The notes beneath the pieces were generated by a model. It was not told the origin of the DNA, did not search any database, and saw only the letters and a program-made list of their open reading frames with translations. A stretch of DNA of 64,000 nucleotides, from positions 90,512 to 154,511 of the forward strand of contig NZ_JARVSF010000004.1 of assembly GCF_030209355.1 (NCBI RefSeq), in the 5' to 3' direction. Positions 1 to 10,100 of the stretch are shown in pieces. This stretch comes from Pseudarthrobacter sp. fls2-241-R2A-127. GTDB taxonomy: Bacteria > Actinomycetota > Actinomycetes > Actinomycetales > Micrococcaceae. A program made the position numbers and the translations under genes. Every line of letters starts with the position of its first letter. Position 1 is the stretch's first letter.

Positions 1-288
1 GCGCTGATCAACAAACAAAGCCATGAGAAGAACAGTGCAGTCGTCTTCGTCACCCATGAGATAAACCCGATCATCGACTACGTGGACCGGGTGCTGTACC
101 TCGCCGGTGGACGTTTCCGGGTGGGAACGCCGGAGGAGGTCATGACCACCGAGGTGCTCTCGGACCTGTACGGCAGCCATGTGGAGGTGATCCACGCCAA
201 CGGCCGGATCGTCGTCGTCGGCTTGCCGGATGCCACCACCCACCATCATCACGCCGGGGCGGACGCCCTCGCTGGGGAGGTGGCGTGA
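1..288 (+). CDS. Metal ABC transporter ATP-binding protein (3' end only)
   Basis: The reading frame is open from the first base of the window, so the gene starts upstream. The visible part contains the ABC H-loop (FVTHEINP) followed by the usual C-terminal tail (DRVLYLAGGRFRVG), as in ZnuC/MntA-type ATPases that power zinc or manganese import. The tail carries four consecutive histidines (THHHHAG), which could bind metal. The stop codon overlaps the start of the permease gene by one base (TGATG), so the two are translationally coupled. Zinc is the likelier substrate because a Zur-like regulator follows. The Walker motifs lie outside the window. Confidence 0.85.
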   Translation, partial: ALINKQSHEKNSAVVFVTHEINPIIDYVDRVLYLAGGRFRVGTPEEVMTTEVLSDLYGSHVEVIHANGRIVVVGLPDATTHHHHAGADALAGEVA

Positions 289-1172
289 TGGACGCCAACA
301 GCATCCTGGGAGCCATCTTCAACTTCGACAACTACGGCGAGCTGCTTGTCCTGGTCCAGAATTCGATCTGGGCCGGCGCGGTCCTGGGCCTCCTGGGCGG
401 GCTGGTGGGCACGTTCGTCATGAAGCGCGATCTTGCGTTCGCGGTCCATGGCATTTCCGAACTCTCCTTCGCCGGCGCGGCCTTTGCCCTCCTTATCGGC
501 GCGGACGTGGTCTTCGGCTCGCTGATCGGATCCGTGGCGGCAGCACTGCTGCTGGGCCTGATGGGGGTAAGGGCCCGGGACAAGAACTCCATCATCGGGG
601 TGATCATGCCGTTCGGCCTGGGCCTGGGCATCCTGTTCCTGTCCCTCTACCAGGGCCGTGCAGCGAACAAGTTCGGCCTGCTCACGGGACAAATCGTCTC
701 CGTGGACACCGTCCAGCTCCAGGCATTGGCCGGCGCCGCACTGGTGGTGATGCTCGCCCTGATGGCCATCTGGCGTCCCCTGAATTTCGCCAGCATCGAC
801 CCGGAGCTGGCGGAGGCCCGGGGAGTTCCCGTCCGCACCCTGGCCATCGTGTTCATGATCCTGCTGGGAGTCAGTGTGGCCTTGTCCATCCAAGTGGTGG
901 GGGCCCTCCTGGTGCTGGCACTGCTGATCACGCCCGCGGCTGCTGCACTGCGCGTGACCTCGTCGCCGGTTCTGGTGGTAATCCTGAGTGTCGTCTTCGC
1001 CGTCACCGCCACGGTGGGCGGGATCCTGCTGGCCCTGGGCGGACGGATCCCGATCAGCCCCTATGTCACCACGTTGTCTTTCCTGATTTACGTGGTGTGC
1101 CGCGTCATCGGTTCCGTGCGCACCTCCCGAGGACTCAACGGCAGGGTCCTTACAGCCGCCCGGCAGCCTTAA
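288..1172 (+). CDS. Metal (Zn/Mn) ABC transporter permease, ZnuB family
   Basis: A 294-residue very hydrophobic protein with about eight membrane segments, matching the ABC-3 (ZnuB/MntB) permease family in length and in the conserved block LEALAGAA...NFASIDPELAEARGV before the last helices. It forms the membrane channel for the ATPase encoded just upstream. I chose ATG 288 rather than the in-frame GTG at 285, because GGGAGG at 275-280 is then at a normal distance. The 3' end overlaps the convergent Fur-family gene by 23 bases. Substrate (zinc versus manganese) is inferred from the neighbouring regulator. Confidence 0.88.
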   Translation: MDANSILGAIFNFDNYGELLVLVQNSIWAGAVLGLLGGLVGTFVMKRDLAFAVHGISELSFAGAAFALLIGADVVFGSLIGSVAAALLLGLMGVRARDKNSIIGVIMPFGLGLGILFLSLYQGRAANKFGLLTGQIVSVDTVQLQALAGAALVVMLALMAIWRPLNFASIDPELAEARGVPVRTLAIVFMILLGVSVALSIQVVGALLVLALLITPAAAALRVTSSPVLVVILSVVFAVTATVGGILLALGGRIPISPYVTTLSFLIYVVCRVIGSVRTSRGLNGRVLTAARQP

Positions 1173-1611
1173 GGGCGGTGCAGTCCGGGCACAGCCCGAA
1201 GATTTCCACCGTGTGGTCCACCTCGGTGAAGCCATGGTCTGCTGCAGTCCGCGCTGCCCAGGTTTCGACGGCGGGCGCTTCCACCTCCACAGCCTTGCCG
1301 CAGTTCCTGCAGAGCAGGTGATGGTGGTGCACGGTCACGTTGCAGCGCCGGTACACGGCTTCGCCGTCGCCGTTGCGCAGCACATCCACCAGGCCCTCAT
1401 CGGCGAGGGACTGGAGGATCCGGTAGGCCGTGGCGAGGGAGACGGACACGCCCTGGTTGTGCAGGATCCGGTAGAGCTCCTGCGTGCTGACGAAGTCATC
1501 AAGGTCGTCCAGGGCTGCGCTGACCGCCTTGCGCTGCTTGGTGACGCGCTGTTCCTTGCCGCCTCCTGCCGGGGATGGGGCGGCGGAATCAGCCTTGACG
1601 CCGATCGGCAT
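1150..1611 (-). CDS. zur: Fur-family transcriptional repressor, probably zinc-sensing Zur
   Basis: A 153-residue Fur superfamily protein. A winged-helix DNA-binding half (residues about 20-90, TKQRKAVSAALD...SLATAYRILQ) is followed by the metal-binding dimerization half, with HHHHLLCRNC and a C-terminal CPDC that together form the structural zinc site typical of the family. Location beside a metal importer supports a zinc uptake regulator. The gene is convergent with the permease and overlaps it. A -10-like TAATCT (reverse strand, 1645-1650) and a purine-rich stretch precede the ATG. A Fur or Mur role cannot be excluded from sequence alone. Confidence 0.83.
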   Translation of the reverse strand: MPIGVKADSAAPSPAGGGKEQRVTKQRKAVSAALDDLDDFVSTQELYRILHNQGVSVSLATAYRILQSLADEGLVDVLRNGDGEAVYRRCNVTVHHHHLLCRNCGKAVEVEAPAVETWAARTAADHGFTEVDHTVEIFGLCPDCTALKAAGRL

Positions 1612-1689
1612 GGACTATCTCGCTTCCGTGGGGGGCAAACACCAAGATTACCAGCCGGCGCCTCGTGGACACGGTTCCGGGACGCGCCC

Positions 1690-1695
1690 TAGGCT
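1690..1695 (+). promoter_or_regulatory. -10 element of a leaderless promoter
   Basis: TAGGCT lies six bases before the ATG at 1702, and TGGACA at 1666-1671 resembles a -35 box with an 18-base spacer. No Shine-Dalgarno sequence is present. This spacing would put transcription start at or next to the start codon. Confidence 0.55.
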
Positions 1696-1701
1696 GGCGC
1701 C

Positions 1702-2358
1702 ATGAAGCTGACCAAATACACCCATGCCTGTGTCCGGCTCGAGAAGGAATCCGGGGTCCTGGTCCTGGACCCGGGCACCTTCTCCGAATCAGCCGAGGCC
1801 CTTGCCGGGGCCCAGGCCATCCTGGTGACCCATGAGCACCAGGACCACCTGGACACCAAGGCCGTGGTGGATGCCCTCACCAGCAACCAGGACCTGGCAC
1901 TCTATGCGCCCGGGTCCGTGACCGCACAGCTGCTCGGCGAAGCCGCCGGCGCCGCCGCGAGGATCCATACCGTTGAACCGGGCTCCTCGTTCCAGGTTGC
2001 AGGCTTCGAGATCCGCAGCTTCGGCGGACAGCACGCCCTGATCCATCCGCAGATCCCCATGGTGGCAAATATCGCGTACCTGGTGGACCAGAATGTCTAC
2101 CACCCGGGCGACTCGTTCATCATCCCGGACGGACTCAGCGTGAAAACCCTGCTGGTGCCGTTACATGCACCGTGGAGCAAGTCTGCCGAGGTAGTGGACT
2201 TCGTTATTGGAGTGCGGGCACCGCGGGCGTTCCAGATCCACGACGGTTTGCTTAACGAGATCGGGCTGGGCCTCATTGAAGGGCACGTGCAGCGAATCGG
2301 CGCGAAATACGGTACCGAATACAGGCATCTGGCGGCCCGCGAGTCCGTAGAGGTCTAG
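1702..2358 (+). CDS. Metallo-beta-lactamase-fold hydrolase (UlaG-like)
   Basis: 218 residues with the zinc-binding signature HEHQDH at 44-49 and downstream histidines (GGQHAL, YHPGDS, PLHAPW) expected for the metallo-beta-lactamase fold. Overall it resembles the small UlaG/YtnP-like hydrolases with the N-terminal strand [11 protein letters not shown]. The substrate is unknown. The promoter appears leaderless (TAGGCT, six bases, ATG). The stop codon overlaps the stop of the convergent downstream gene within a CTAG palindrome, so the two transcripts overlap at their 3' ends. Confidence 0.85.
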   Translation: MKLTKYTHACVRLEKESGVLVLDPGTFSESAEALAGAQAILVTHEHQDHLDTKAVVDALTSNQDLALYAPGSVTAQLLGEAAGAAARIHTVEPGSSFQVAGFEIRSFGGQHALIHPQIPMVANIAYLVDQNVYHPGDSFIIPDGLSVKTLLVPLHAPWSKSAEVVDFVIGVRAPRAFQIHDGLLNEIGLGLIEGHVQRIGAKYGTEYRHLAARESVEV

Positions 2359-3470
2359 TCCGCCGTCCACTCGCCGGTATCGAGGAACCTCGAGATCACG
2401 GCCTCGTATGGTGCCGGGTCCAGCCCCTGCGAGGCCAGCCACTCCGGGTTGTAATAGTTGCCCGCATAGCGTTCGCCGCCGTCGCACATCAACGACACAA
2501 TGCTGCCCCGCCGGCCCTCGGACAGCATGTTTGCCACTGTTTGCCAGACGCCCCACAGATTGGTGCCGGTGGACGGGCCGGCGTGCAGGCCGGCGTAGGA
2601 GTCCAGGTGCCGCATGGCGGCGACGGACGCCGCGTCCGGTACCTGGACCATCCGGTCGATCACCGTGGGGACGAAGCTTGGCTCCATCCGCGCCCGGCCG
2701 ATGCCTTCGATCCTGGATGGCAGGCCGGTGGGCTGCCCGGCCGTTTCCGCCATCCAGCCGGGGTAGAAGGCCGAATTTTCAGGGTCGACCACCAGCAGGC
2801 GTGTGGGGTGGCTGTGGTACCGCAGGTAGCGGCCGATCGTGGCACTGGTTCCGCCGGTGCCCGCCCCCACCACGATCCAGTCCGGCACCGGGTGCCCTTC
2901 CAGGCTGAGCTGGCCAAAGATCGATTCGGCGATGTTGTTGTTGCCCCGCCAGTCGGTGGCCCGCTCCGCATAGGTGAACTGGTCCATGTAGTGCCCGTTG
3001 CAGGTGGCAGCCACGTCTTCGGCCACGGCATAGACATCCGAGGCGTTCTCCACGAGGAGGCAGGTGCCGCCGAATTGTTCGATCAACGCGATCTTTTCCT
3101 GGCTGGTGGTCCGTGCCATGACCGCGATGAAGGGAAGCCCCAGCAGCCGGGCGAAGTAGGCCTCGGATACTGCCGTGCTGCCGCTGGAGGCCTCCACGAT
3201 GGTGGTGTCCTCCCGGATCCAGCCGTTGACCAGGCCGAACAGGAACAGGGACCGCGCCAGCCGGTGCTTGAGGCTGCCGGAACGGTGGGTCGATTCGTCC
3301 TTGAGGTAGAGCTCGATGCCCCAGTGCTCCGGCAGCGGCACCGCATAGAGGTGGGTGTCAGCCGACCTGTTGTTTTCCGCCCTGATGGTCCGGATGGCGT
3401 TGTCCGCCCAGTCCCGGTCCGCCCCGCTGTGGCGGCCGCCGTCCGCGTTTCCGCTGCCCTCGATCTTCAC
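2355..3470 (-). CDS. PLP-dependent cysteine synthase-family protein, Cds1-like cysteine desulfhydrase
   Basis: 371 residues of the tryptophan-synthase-beta fold. The pyridoxal-phosphate lysine is in GSLKHR (K68), the substrate-binding loop is EASSGSTA (near 95), and the glycine-rich phosphate loop is [12 protein letters not shown]. The N-terminal [18 protein letters not shown] resembles, from memory, mycobacterial Cds1 (Rv3684), reported to release H2S, pyruvate and ammonia from cysteine, rather than CysK. A biosynthetic cysteine or O-acetylserine role remains possible. It is divergent from a rhodanese sulfurtransferase across a 110-base gap, which suggests a sulfur/H2S theme. Confidence 0.8.
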   Translation of the reverse strand: MKIEGSGNADGGRHSGADRDWADNAIRTIRAENNRSADTHLYAVPLPEHWGIELYLKDESTHRSGSLKHRLARSLFLFGLVNGWIREDTTIVEASSGSTAVSEAYFARLLGLPFIAVMARTTSQEKIALIEQFGGTCLLVENASDVYAVAEDVAATCNGHYMDQFTYAERATDWRGNNNIAESIFGQLSLEGHPVPDWIVVGAGTGGTSATIGRYLRYHSHPTRLLVVDPENSAFYPGWMAETAGQPTGLPSRIEGIGRARMEPSFVPTVIDRMVQVPDAASVAAMRHLDSYAGLHAGPSTGTNLWGVWQTVANMLSEGRRGSIVSLMCDGGERYAGNYYNPEWLASQGLDPAPYEAVISRFLDTGEWTAD

Positions 3471-3507
3471 CGGACCAGCCTACCCGGGCCCGCAGCCGCG
3501 TCGCCCG

Positions 3508-3513
3508 TAGAGT
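3508..3513 (+). promoter_or_regulatory. -10 element for the sulfurtransferase gene
   Basis: TAGAGT about 65 bases upstream of the ATG at 3581 is a good sigma-A-type -10 hexamer in the divergent intergenic region. The resulting leader of about 60 bases ends in the Shine-Dalgarno AAGGAG. Confidence 0.4.
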
Positions 3514-3580
3514 GGAATCCGTTGGCAAGACCCACAAACCCATCCTGAGCCCGCGGCCCGGATCCGCTGAAGGAGTTCAC

Positions 3581-4474
3581 ATGAAACCGCTGATGGACGT
3601 GTCCGGCCTCGAGTCACGGCGTGCCGCCGGCCACCGCACGGTCCTGCTGGACGTCCGCTGGGTGCTCGGGGATCCGCGCGGCCACGAGCATTACCTGCGG
3701 GAGCACCTGCCGGGAGCGGTTTTCGTTAACCTGGCCGCCGAGCTTGCGGATCCGGCCATCCCGGACCGCGGGAGGCACCCGTTGCCTGACGCCGCGCGGT
3801 TCCAGGAAGCGGCACGGCGGTGGGGGATCCGGAACGGCGACGTCGTGGTCGCCTACGATGACAGCGCCAACATGGCGGCCGCCAGGCTTTGGTGGATGCT
3901 GCGCAACGCAGGGTTTGCCGAGGCGTACCTGCTCGACGGCGGCCTGTCCGCCTGGCGAAAGGCCGGCCTGCCCGTTGAATCAGGTCCCGTCCAACCCGTA
4001 CCCGGCGACGTTGACCTGGGCGGCGGCGGGATGCCGGTGATCGACGCCGGTGCTGCCGCCACCTGGTCCGGACGCGGGTTGTTGCTTGATGCCCGGGCGG
4101 GGGAGAGATACCGGGGCGAGGTGGAACCTGTCGATCCGCGTGCCGGGCACATTCCGGGAGCGGTCAGCGCGCCCACGGCGGACAACGTGGACGCGTCCGG
4201 GCGCTTCCTGCCGCCGGCCGAGCTGCGCCGGCGGTTCGAATCCCTTGGAGCCGGCGGTGGCCTGCCCGTGGCCGTGTACTGCGGGTCCGGCGTCACCGCC
4301 GCCCACCAGGTGGCTGCGCTGGAACTAGCAGGCTTCACCGCCGCGCTGTACCCGGGTTCCTTCTCCGAATGGTCCAACCGCCCCGACTTGCCGGTGGCAA
4401 CCGGCCCGGAACCCGGAGGCACCGGCACCCGGGCTGGAAACTTCGCCGACGGCGAGGGTAGCGTCGAACCATGA
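3581..4474 (+). CDS. Thiosulfate/3-mercaptopyruvate sulfurtransferase (two-domain rhodanese)
   Basis: 297 residues with two tandem rhodanese domains (about 5-130 and 155-285). The second carries the active cysteine C234 in the loop CGSGVT, the form typical of SseA-type sulfurtransferases, which move sulfane sulfur from thiosulfate or mercaptopyruvate to cyanide or thiol acceptors. The frame extends 23 codons further upstream, but ATG 3581 has AAGGAG at ideal distance and begins with the usual family N-terminus. The stop overlaps the next gene's start (ATGA), so the two are coupled. Confidence 0.87.
   Translation: MKPLMDVSGLESRRAAGHRTVLLDVRWVLGDPRGHEHYLREHLPGAVFVNLAAELADPAIPDRGRHPLPDAARFQEAARRWGIRNGDVVVAYDDSANMAAARLWWMLRNAGFAEAYLLDGGLSAWRKAGLPVESGPVQPVPGDVDLGGGGMPVIDAGAAATWSGRGLLLDARAGERYRGEVEPVDPRAGHIPGAVSAPTADNVDASGRFLPPAELRRRFESLGAGGGLPVAVYCGSGVTAAHQVAALELAGFTAALYPGSFSEWSNRPDLPVATGPEPGGTGTRAGNFADGEGSVEP
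4459..4464 (+). promoter_or_regulatory. Internal -10 element before the alcohol dehydrogenase gene
   Basis: TAGCGT sits six bases before ATG 4471, inside the last codons of the sulfurtransferase gene. The spacing matches the leaderless pattern seen elsewhere in the window, so the dehydrogenase may have its own promoter besides read-through. Confidence 0.35.
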
Positions 4475-5628
4475 CACCTGGACGCCCTGTGCCGCCGCCC
4501 CTTGCCCACGCCATTGACCCCGCCGCCGACGAAACGCCGGGAAAGGACGGCGGCCGTCTGGCCGCGGCCTACGGTGCAACCTCTGGCGACAGCGGGCTGG
4601 TGCCGCTGACCGTGGCCCGGCGCGCTCCCAAGCCGGACGACGTCGAAATCGCGATTGAATTCTGCGGCCTCTGCCACTCGGATGTGCACGCCACCCGCGG
4701 AGAATGGGGCACGCAGGCCTACCCCCTGGTCCCCGGGCACGAGATCGTGGGAACGGTCAGCCGGATTGGTGCCGACGTCACCGACTTCGCCATCGGCGAC
4801 CGCGTGGGAGTTGGCTGCATGGTGGACTCCTGCCGCGAATGCGAGAGCTGCCTGGACGGCCTGGAACAGTACTGCGAGAACGGGATGACCGGAACCTACG
4901 GCGCCAAGGACCGGCGGAATGGCGACGCCATCACCCAGGGCGGATACTCCTCCTCCATCGTGGTGGACCGGCGGTACGTCCTTCGGGTCCCTGCAACCCT
5001 GGACCCCGCCGCCGTCGCGCCACTGCTCTGCGCAGGCGTCACCACTTTCTCCCCGCTGCGGCACTTCGGTGTGGAGGAAGGCGACGTCGTGGGCGTGGTG
5101 GGCCTCGGCGGACTGGGCCACATGGCCGTTAAGCTCGCCAAGGCTATGGGCGCCACCGTGGTGGTGTTCACCACGTCCGAGGCGAAGACTGCTGCCGCCC
5201 TGGAACTGGGTGCGGACCGGGTTGTCTTCTCCCGGGACGACGCCGCAATGGCCGGTGCCGACCGGAGCATCGACCTCATTATCGATACCGTTGCCGCCCC
5301 GCACGACCTCAACCCGTACTTCCGGACCCTGCGCGTCGACGGGGCACTCTTCCAGCTCGGTTTGCCGTCCGAAGCCATGCCCCCGGTCAACCCGGGCGCA
5401 CTGATCCGGCGCCGGATCAGCTACGCAGGGTCCCTGATCGGCGGCATCGCCGAAACCCAGGAGATGCTGGACTTCTGCGCCGAGCACGGTGTGGTGGCCG
5501 ACATCGAGCTGGTGGCCGCCGGAGAACTGAATGACGCCTACGACCGAATGGTTGCGGGAGACGTAAAATACCGGTTCGTGCTGGACACCGGCACGTTGCA
5601 GGCAGCCGCCGAGGAGGCAGACGCATGA
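4471..5628 (+). CDS. Zinc-dependent NAD(P) alcohol dehydrogenase
   Basis: 385 residues of the medium-chain dehydrogenase family, closest in appearance to cinnamyl-alcohol/YahK-type aldehyde reductases. Catalytic zinc ligands are C68 (CGLCHSD) with H90-E91 (GHEIVG). Structural zinc cysteines are at 121, 124, 127 and 135. The Rossmann loop GLGGLGHMAV begins near 211. The first 35 residues are a poorly conserved extension. It reduces aldehydes or oxidizes alcohols, with the substrate unknown. It is coupled by ATGA overlaps to the genes on both sides, so sulfurtransferase, dehydrogenase and HIT protein form one unit. Confidence 0.87.
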   Translation: MTPGRPVPPPLAHAIDPAADETPGKDGGRLAAAYGATSGDSGLVPLTVARRAPKPDDVEIAIEFCGLCHSDVHATRGEWGTQAYPLVPGHEIVGTVSRIGADVTDFAIGDRVGVGCMVDSCRECESCLDGLEQYCENGMTGTYGAKDRRNGDAITQGGYSSSIVVDRRYVLRVPATLDPAAVAPLLCAGVTTFSPLRHFGVEEGDVVGVVGLGGLGHMAVKLAKAMGATVVVFTTSEAKTAAALELGADRVVFSRDDAAMAGADRSIDLIIDTVAAPHDLNPYFRTLRVDGALFQLGLPSEAMPPVNPGALIRRRISYAGSLIGGIAETQEMLDFCAEHGVVADIELVAAGELNDAYDRMVAGDVKYRFVLDTGTLQAAAEEADA

Positions 5629-6053
5629 GCACCCTATTCAGCAGGATCCTGAACGGCGAGATCCCCGGCAGGTTCGTCTGGCGCGAGGACGACGTGTCCG
5701 CGTTCCTCACCACCGGACCGCTCGCCGATGGCCACACGCTGGTGGTTCCGACCGAGGAAGTGGACCGCTGGACGGACGCCTCGCCGGAAACCCTGGCCCG
5801 GGTCATGGAAGTGGCCCGGCGCATTGGGGCCGTACAGGTGGAAACGTTCAATGCCCGGCGGGCCGGCCTGATCGTGGCCGGCTACGAGGTCAACCACCTG
5901 CACGTTCACGTATGGCCGTCCAACAGCATGGCCGACTTCGACTTCGGGTCGGCCGACCAGAACCCGGACCCGGCAGTCCTGGACGCCAACGCAGAAAAAC
6001 TCCGTGAAGGCCTCCGCGCGGCGGGTCACGGGAAGTTCGTGCCCGGGCAGTAG
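5625..6053 (+). CDS. HIT-family nucleotide hydrolase/transferase
   Basis: 142 residues with the histidine triad HLHVHVWP (H91, H93, H95) near the C-terminus and the family N-terminus SRILNGEIPGRFVWRED. HIT proteins cleave phosphoramidate or adenylated nucleotides. The precise substrate is not predictable. The start overlaps the dehydrogenase stop (ATGA). The gene is followed by a strong palindromic terminator shared with the convergent ketoacyl synthase gene. Confidence 0.9.
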   Translation: MSTLFSRILNGEIPGRFVWREDDVSAFLTTGPLADGHTLVVPTEEVDRWTDASPETLARVMEVARRIGAVQVETFNARRAGLIVAGYEVNHLHVHVWPSNSMADFDFGSADQNPDPAVLDANAEKLREGLRAAGHGKFVPGQ

Positions 6054-6063
6054 CTGCCGAAAA

Positions 6064-6087
6064 CGCCCGCCGCTGCAGCGGCGGGCG
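6064..6087. terminator. Bidirectional hairpin terminator
   Basis: A perfect 24-base palindrome (arms CGCCCGCCGCTG and CAGCGGCGGGCG, no spare loop) between the convergent HIT and ketoacyl synthase genes. Like many actinobacterial terminators it has no long U-tract. Confidence 0.7.
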
Positions 6088-6093
6088 CCAGGC

Positions 6094-7077
6094 TCAGCCC
6101 CGGCGCGGCGTCATCGCCACCATGCCGGCGTAAGTGAAACCGCCGCCGAACCCGAACAACAAGGCCGGGACATCCTCCGGGATGCGCCCGGCATGCCACC
6201 ACTTGCTCAATCCGAGCGGCACACTGGCCGCGGAGGTGTTCCCCGACTCCGTGACGTCGGTGATCACGATCCGGTCCGTCAGGCCCAACGCCTCCGCGAG
6301 GGGTTCGATGATGCGCAGGTTGGCCTGGTGCGCGGCGAGGACCTGGATGTCGTCCATTTCCAGGCCGGCGCGGGCCACCACCTCGCGGGCGCGCTCAGGG
6401 GCCTTGGTCAACGCCCACCGGAGGACTTCCCGGCCGTTCTGCGAAAACCTGCCCAACGGCGGGGAGATCCGGACGGCATCGGCCATGCCGGCCTCCGAAC
6501 CCCAGACCACCGGGCCAATGCGCGGGGTGCCGGACGGACGGACGACGGCGGCACCGGCACCGTCGGCGGTCAGGACCGCCGTCGCGCGGTCCGTCCAGTC
6601 CGTGACGGCCGAAAGGGTTTCCGCGCCGACCACGATGGCGTGGGTGGCGCTTCCGGTGCGGATGGCCTGGTCGGCCACGCCGAGCGCGTACTCGAAGCCC
6701 GAGCAGGCCGTGTTGATGTCCATGATGGCCGGGCCGCGGCCGTCACGTCCAAGTCCAAGGGCGTCGGCGACGCGGCCGGCGGTGTTGGGGGACCGCTCCG
6801 CCGCGGTGGTAGTGGCCACCACCACCAGGTCGATGTCCGTTGCGGCAACCCCGGAATCAGCGAGGGCCATTCGTGCAGCCGGAACCGCAAGGTCCACCAC
6901 GGTTTCACCTTCGGCCGCAATATGCCTCGTCACGATGCCCGTGCGCTGGCGGATCCACTCGTCGCTCGTTTCCATCATGCCTTCAAGTTCATGGTTGTCC
7001 ATGACATGCGCCGGTTGGGCGTGGCCCAGGCCGGCGAGTTCCGTCCCGGCAGCACCCCGGGCAAGCGTGATCTTCAT
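6094..7077 (-). CDS. Beta-ketoacyl-ACP synthase III (FabH-type)
   Basis: 327 residues with the thiolase-fold catalytic triad of KAS III: C125 (NTACSGF), H250 (AHQANLRI) and N280 (ESGNTSAASVPLGL). It condenses an acyl-CoA with malonyl-ACP to start fatty acid or related chains. The frame runs 35 codons further upstream into hrpA, but the ATG at 7077 has GGAGAGG at good distance and starts with the family-like MKITLARG. It stands alone, not in a fab cluster, so it may be a second FabH for branched starters or a specialised lipid. It lies 28 bases after hrpA and is probably co-transcribed. Confidence 0.85.
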   Translation of the reverse strand: MKITLARGAAGTELAGLGHAQPAHVMDNHELEGMMETSDEWIRQRTGIVTRHIAAEGETVVDLAVPAARMALADSGVAATDIDLVVVATTTAAERSPNTAGRVADALGLGRDGRGPAIMDINTACSGFEYALGVADQAIRTGSATHAIVVGAETLSAVTDWTDRATAVLTADGAGAAVVRPSGTPRIGPVVWGSEAGMADAVRISPPLGRFSQNGREVLRWALTKAPERAREVVARAGLEMDDIQVLAAHQANLRIIEPLAEALGLTDRIVITDVTESGNTSAASVPLGLSKWWHAGRIPEDVPALLFGFGGGFTYAGMVAMTPRRG

Positions 7078-7105
7078 TCGGTTCCTCTCCTCTGAACGGG
7101 GGCTG

Positions 7106-10100
7106 TCAGGCCGGGGCCAGGGCTTTGTTGAGCACGGTGCGGATGCGTTTCTCGGACACCGAATACGCCGTTCCCAGCTCAACGGCGAAGAGGCTGACCC
7201 GAAGCTCTTCGAGCATCCAGCGCACCTGGGTTAACTCCCGGCCGGCACGGCGGCCGGGCATCAGGGCCGAAACGGCGTCGTCGTAGTCGTCTTCGAGCCG
7301 CTGGACCGCGGACATGTTGACGGCGTCCCGCTGGACGTTCCCCGGCAGCCGTTCGAGCCGCTTTTCGATCGCCGCGAGGTACCGCGGCAGCTGGCTGAGC
7401 TGGGCGTAGCCCGTGCGTGCTACAAACCCCGGATAGACCAGCTGTTCCAGCTGGCTCCTGACGTCGTTCAACGCACTGATCAGGGCCAGGCTGGTGGTAC
7501 CTTTGAGCTGCTTTTCAATCCGCCGGGTGCTGGCCAGGATGCGTTCGACAACCGCGGTGACGGTGAACACGGTGTCGATCAGTTCGGCGCGGACCACCTC
7601 GTAAAGCGCATCGAATGCCGCGCGGTCCCACGGCAGCTCCGCCGGCGTGAGCTTGTCAATGGCTGCCAGCGCGCAGTCAGCGATCAGGGCCGAGACCGAG
7701 CCGTGCGGGTTCTGGCTGAAGGTGAGCTTCTCCGTGTTGCTCAGGTGCTCCAGGACGTAGCGGTCCGGTGCCGGCACGCGCAGTGCCAGCAACCTGATGA
7801 CGCCGCCGCGCATCGCCTCAAGCTGCTCCTCCTGGGTTTGGAAGACGCGAAGGGAAACTGATTGCCCGTGGTCCACCAGCGCCGGGTAGCCGGTGACGGT
7901 GTGTCCCTTGACCATGCTGCTGACCTGGCGCTCGATCGCGCCGAAGCTCCACTCCGTCAGGCCGTCCTGCTCCACGAACCCGGATGCCGCCTGCCGGCCC
8001 GGCACTGCGGAGGACTGCTGCCGGGCCGCCCGGCCGTCGTCGGACGCGTTGCCGCCCCGGCGCTGCGCCTGGCCTTTGCCGCCGGGCGCGGTGGACGCCG
8101 GCGTGGCGCCGAGGGATTCGGCGATGGCGCGCCGCGTTGCGGGTGCCAGCTGCTCCTGCAGGTCGGCAAGATCCTTGCCCTCGCCCAGGACCTTTCCCTT
8201 GCTGTCCACCACCTTGAAACTGACGCGCAAGTGCGCGGGCACGGAATCCCAGTTCCAGGAGCCGGGCGGGATGATCGCGCCGCGGAGGCGCCGCAGCGCC
8301 AGCTCCAGTGACGGCTCCAGCTCATCCGTTGCGGGGTCGAAGTCGGTTTCGAGCAGCGCCACGGCCTGGCGGGCAACGTCCGGGGCCGGAACGAAATTCT
8401 TCCGGACCTGCTTGGGCAGCGACTTGATCAGGGCTGTCACCAGTTCCACCCGCTGGCCCGGGATCAGCCAGCGGAACGGGGCGTCGTCCAGCTGGTTTAG
8501 GAACAGGACAGGCACTTCGGCCGTGACTCCGTCGGAAGGGTCGGGCAACGCGCCCGGAGCCACCGGATGGAACTCGTACGTCAACGGCAGTTCAAAACCC
8601 TTGTGCAGCCAGGTCTTCGGATAGGCGGATTCATCAAGGTCGTCGGCGTCATCGCTGAGCAGCAGCGACTTGTCGTAGTCCAGGAGGTCCGGGTTATCGC
8701 GCCGGGCCTCCTTCCACCACTTGTCGAAATGCCGCTCGGACACCACCTCGGAGCCGATCCGGGCGTCATAGAAATCGAACAGTGTCTCGTCGTCCACCAT
8801 CAGGTCGCGGCGCCGCATGCGCGCCTCGAGTTCTTCGACCTCGTGCAGCAGGGCACGGTTGCGGTGGAAGAACTTGTGATGTGTGCGCCAGTCGCCCTCA
8901 ACCAGCGCATGCCGGATGAACAGCTCCCTCGCCACCACCGGGTCCACCCGGCCGTAGTTGATCCGGCGCTGGGCAATGATGGGCACACCGTAGAGGGTGA
9001 CCTTTTCATACGCCATAACTGCGCCCTGCCGCGTGGACCAGTGCGGTTCGCTGTAGCTGCGCTTCACCAAGTCCGGGGCCACCTGCTCAGCCCAGACCGG
9101 ATCGAACTTCGCGGCCACCCGCGCCCACAGCCTGCTGGTCTCCACCAGTTCCGCTGCCATCACGAACGTGGGGGACTTCTTGAAGAGCGCGGAGCCAGGG
9201 AAAATGGCAAAGCGGCTGCCGCGGGCGCCGGCGTACTCGCGTTTGCGTTCGTCCAGGATTCCTATGTGGCTCAGGAGCCCGGAGAGCAGGCTGATATGGA
9301 TTCCCTCGTGGTTGCCCACCGGATCCGTGATGCGCTTGTTGTCCAGGGGGATACCCAGCGGCCTGGCCAGCTGGCGAAGCTGGGCGAAGAGATCCTGCCA
9401 CTCCCTGACGCGGAGGTAGTTGATGAATTCGGCACGGCAAAGGCGGCGGAACGCCGACGACGACAGTTCCTGCTGCTTCTCCTGCAGGTAGTTCCAGAGG
9501 TTCAGGAAGCCGGTGAAATCGGAGTTCTCATCGCGGAAACGGTTGTGCTTTTCCGCTGCCAGCTGCTGCTTGTCCGTGGGCCGTTCGCGGGGGTCCTGGA
9601 TGGTGAGGGCGGCGGCCAGGACCATGACCTCGCGGACACAGCCGCGTTTACCTGCCTCCACGATCATCCGGCCCAGGCGCGGGTCCACCGGCAGTTGGGC
9701 GAGTTGTTGCCCGACGGCGGTCAGGCCGCTGCCCTTCGTCCCGCCCTTGGCGCCGGCTTCCGGGGTGCCGGCGGCGTGCGGCGCCCGGGGCGGGGCCAAG
9801 GCGCCCAGTTCCCGGAGCAGGGTGACGCCGTCGTTGATGGCCCGCGTTTCCGGCGGTTCGACGAATGGGAAGTCCTCGACGTCCTTGGGGCTTTTGGCTA
9901 CGCCCATGGCAGTCATTTGTAGGATCACGGCGGCAAGGTTGGTCCGCAGGATCTCCGGATCCGTGAACTTTGGCCGGGACTCGAAGTCTTCCTCGGAGTA
10001 GAGGCGGATGGCGATGCCATCGGACACGCGTCCGCAACGTCCGGAGCGCTGGTTGGCTGACGCTTGCGAGACCCGCTCGATGGGAAGGCGCTGGACCTTG

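Noticed and set aside
3853..5487. 544-residue open frame on the minus strand
   Set aside because: Opposite the sulfurtransferase and alcohol dehydrogenase, which carry full active-site motifs.
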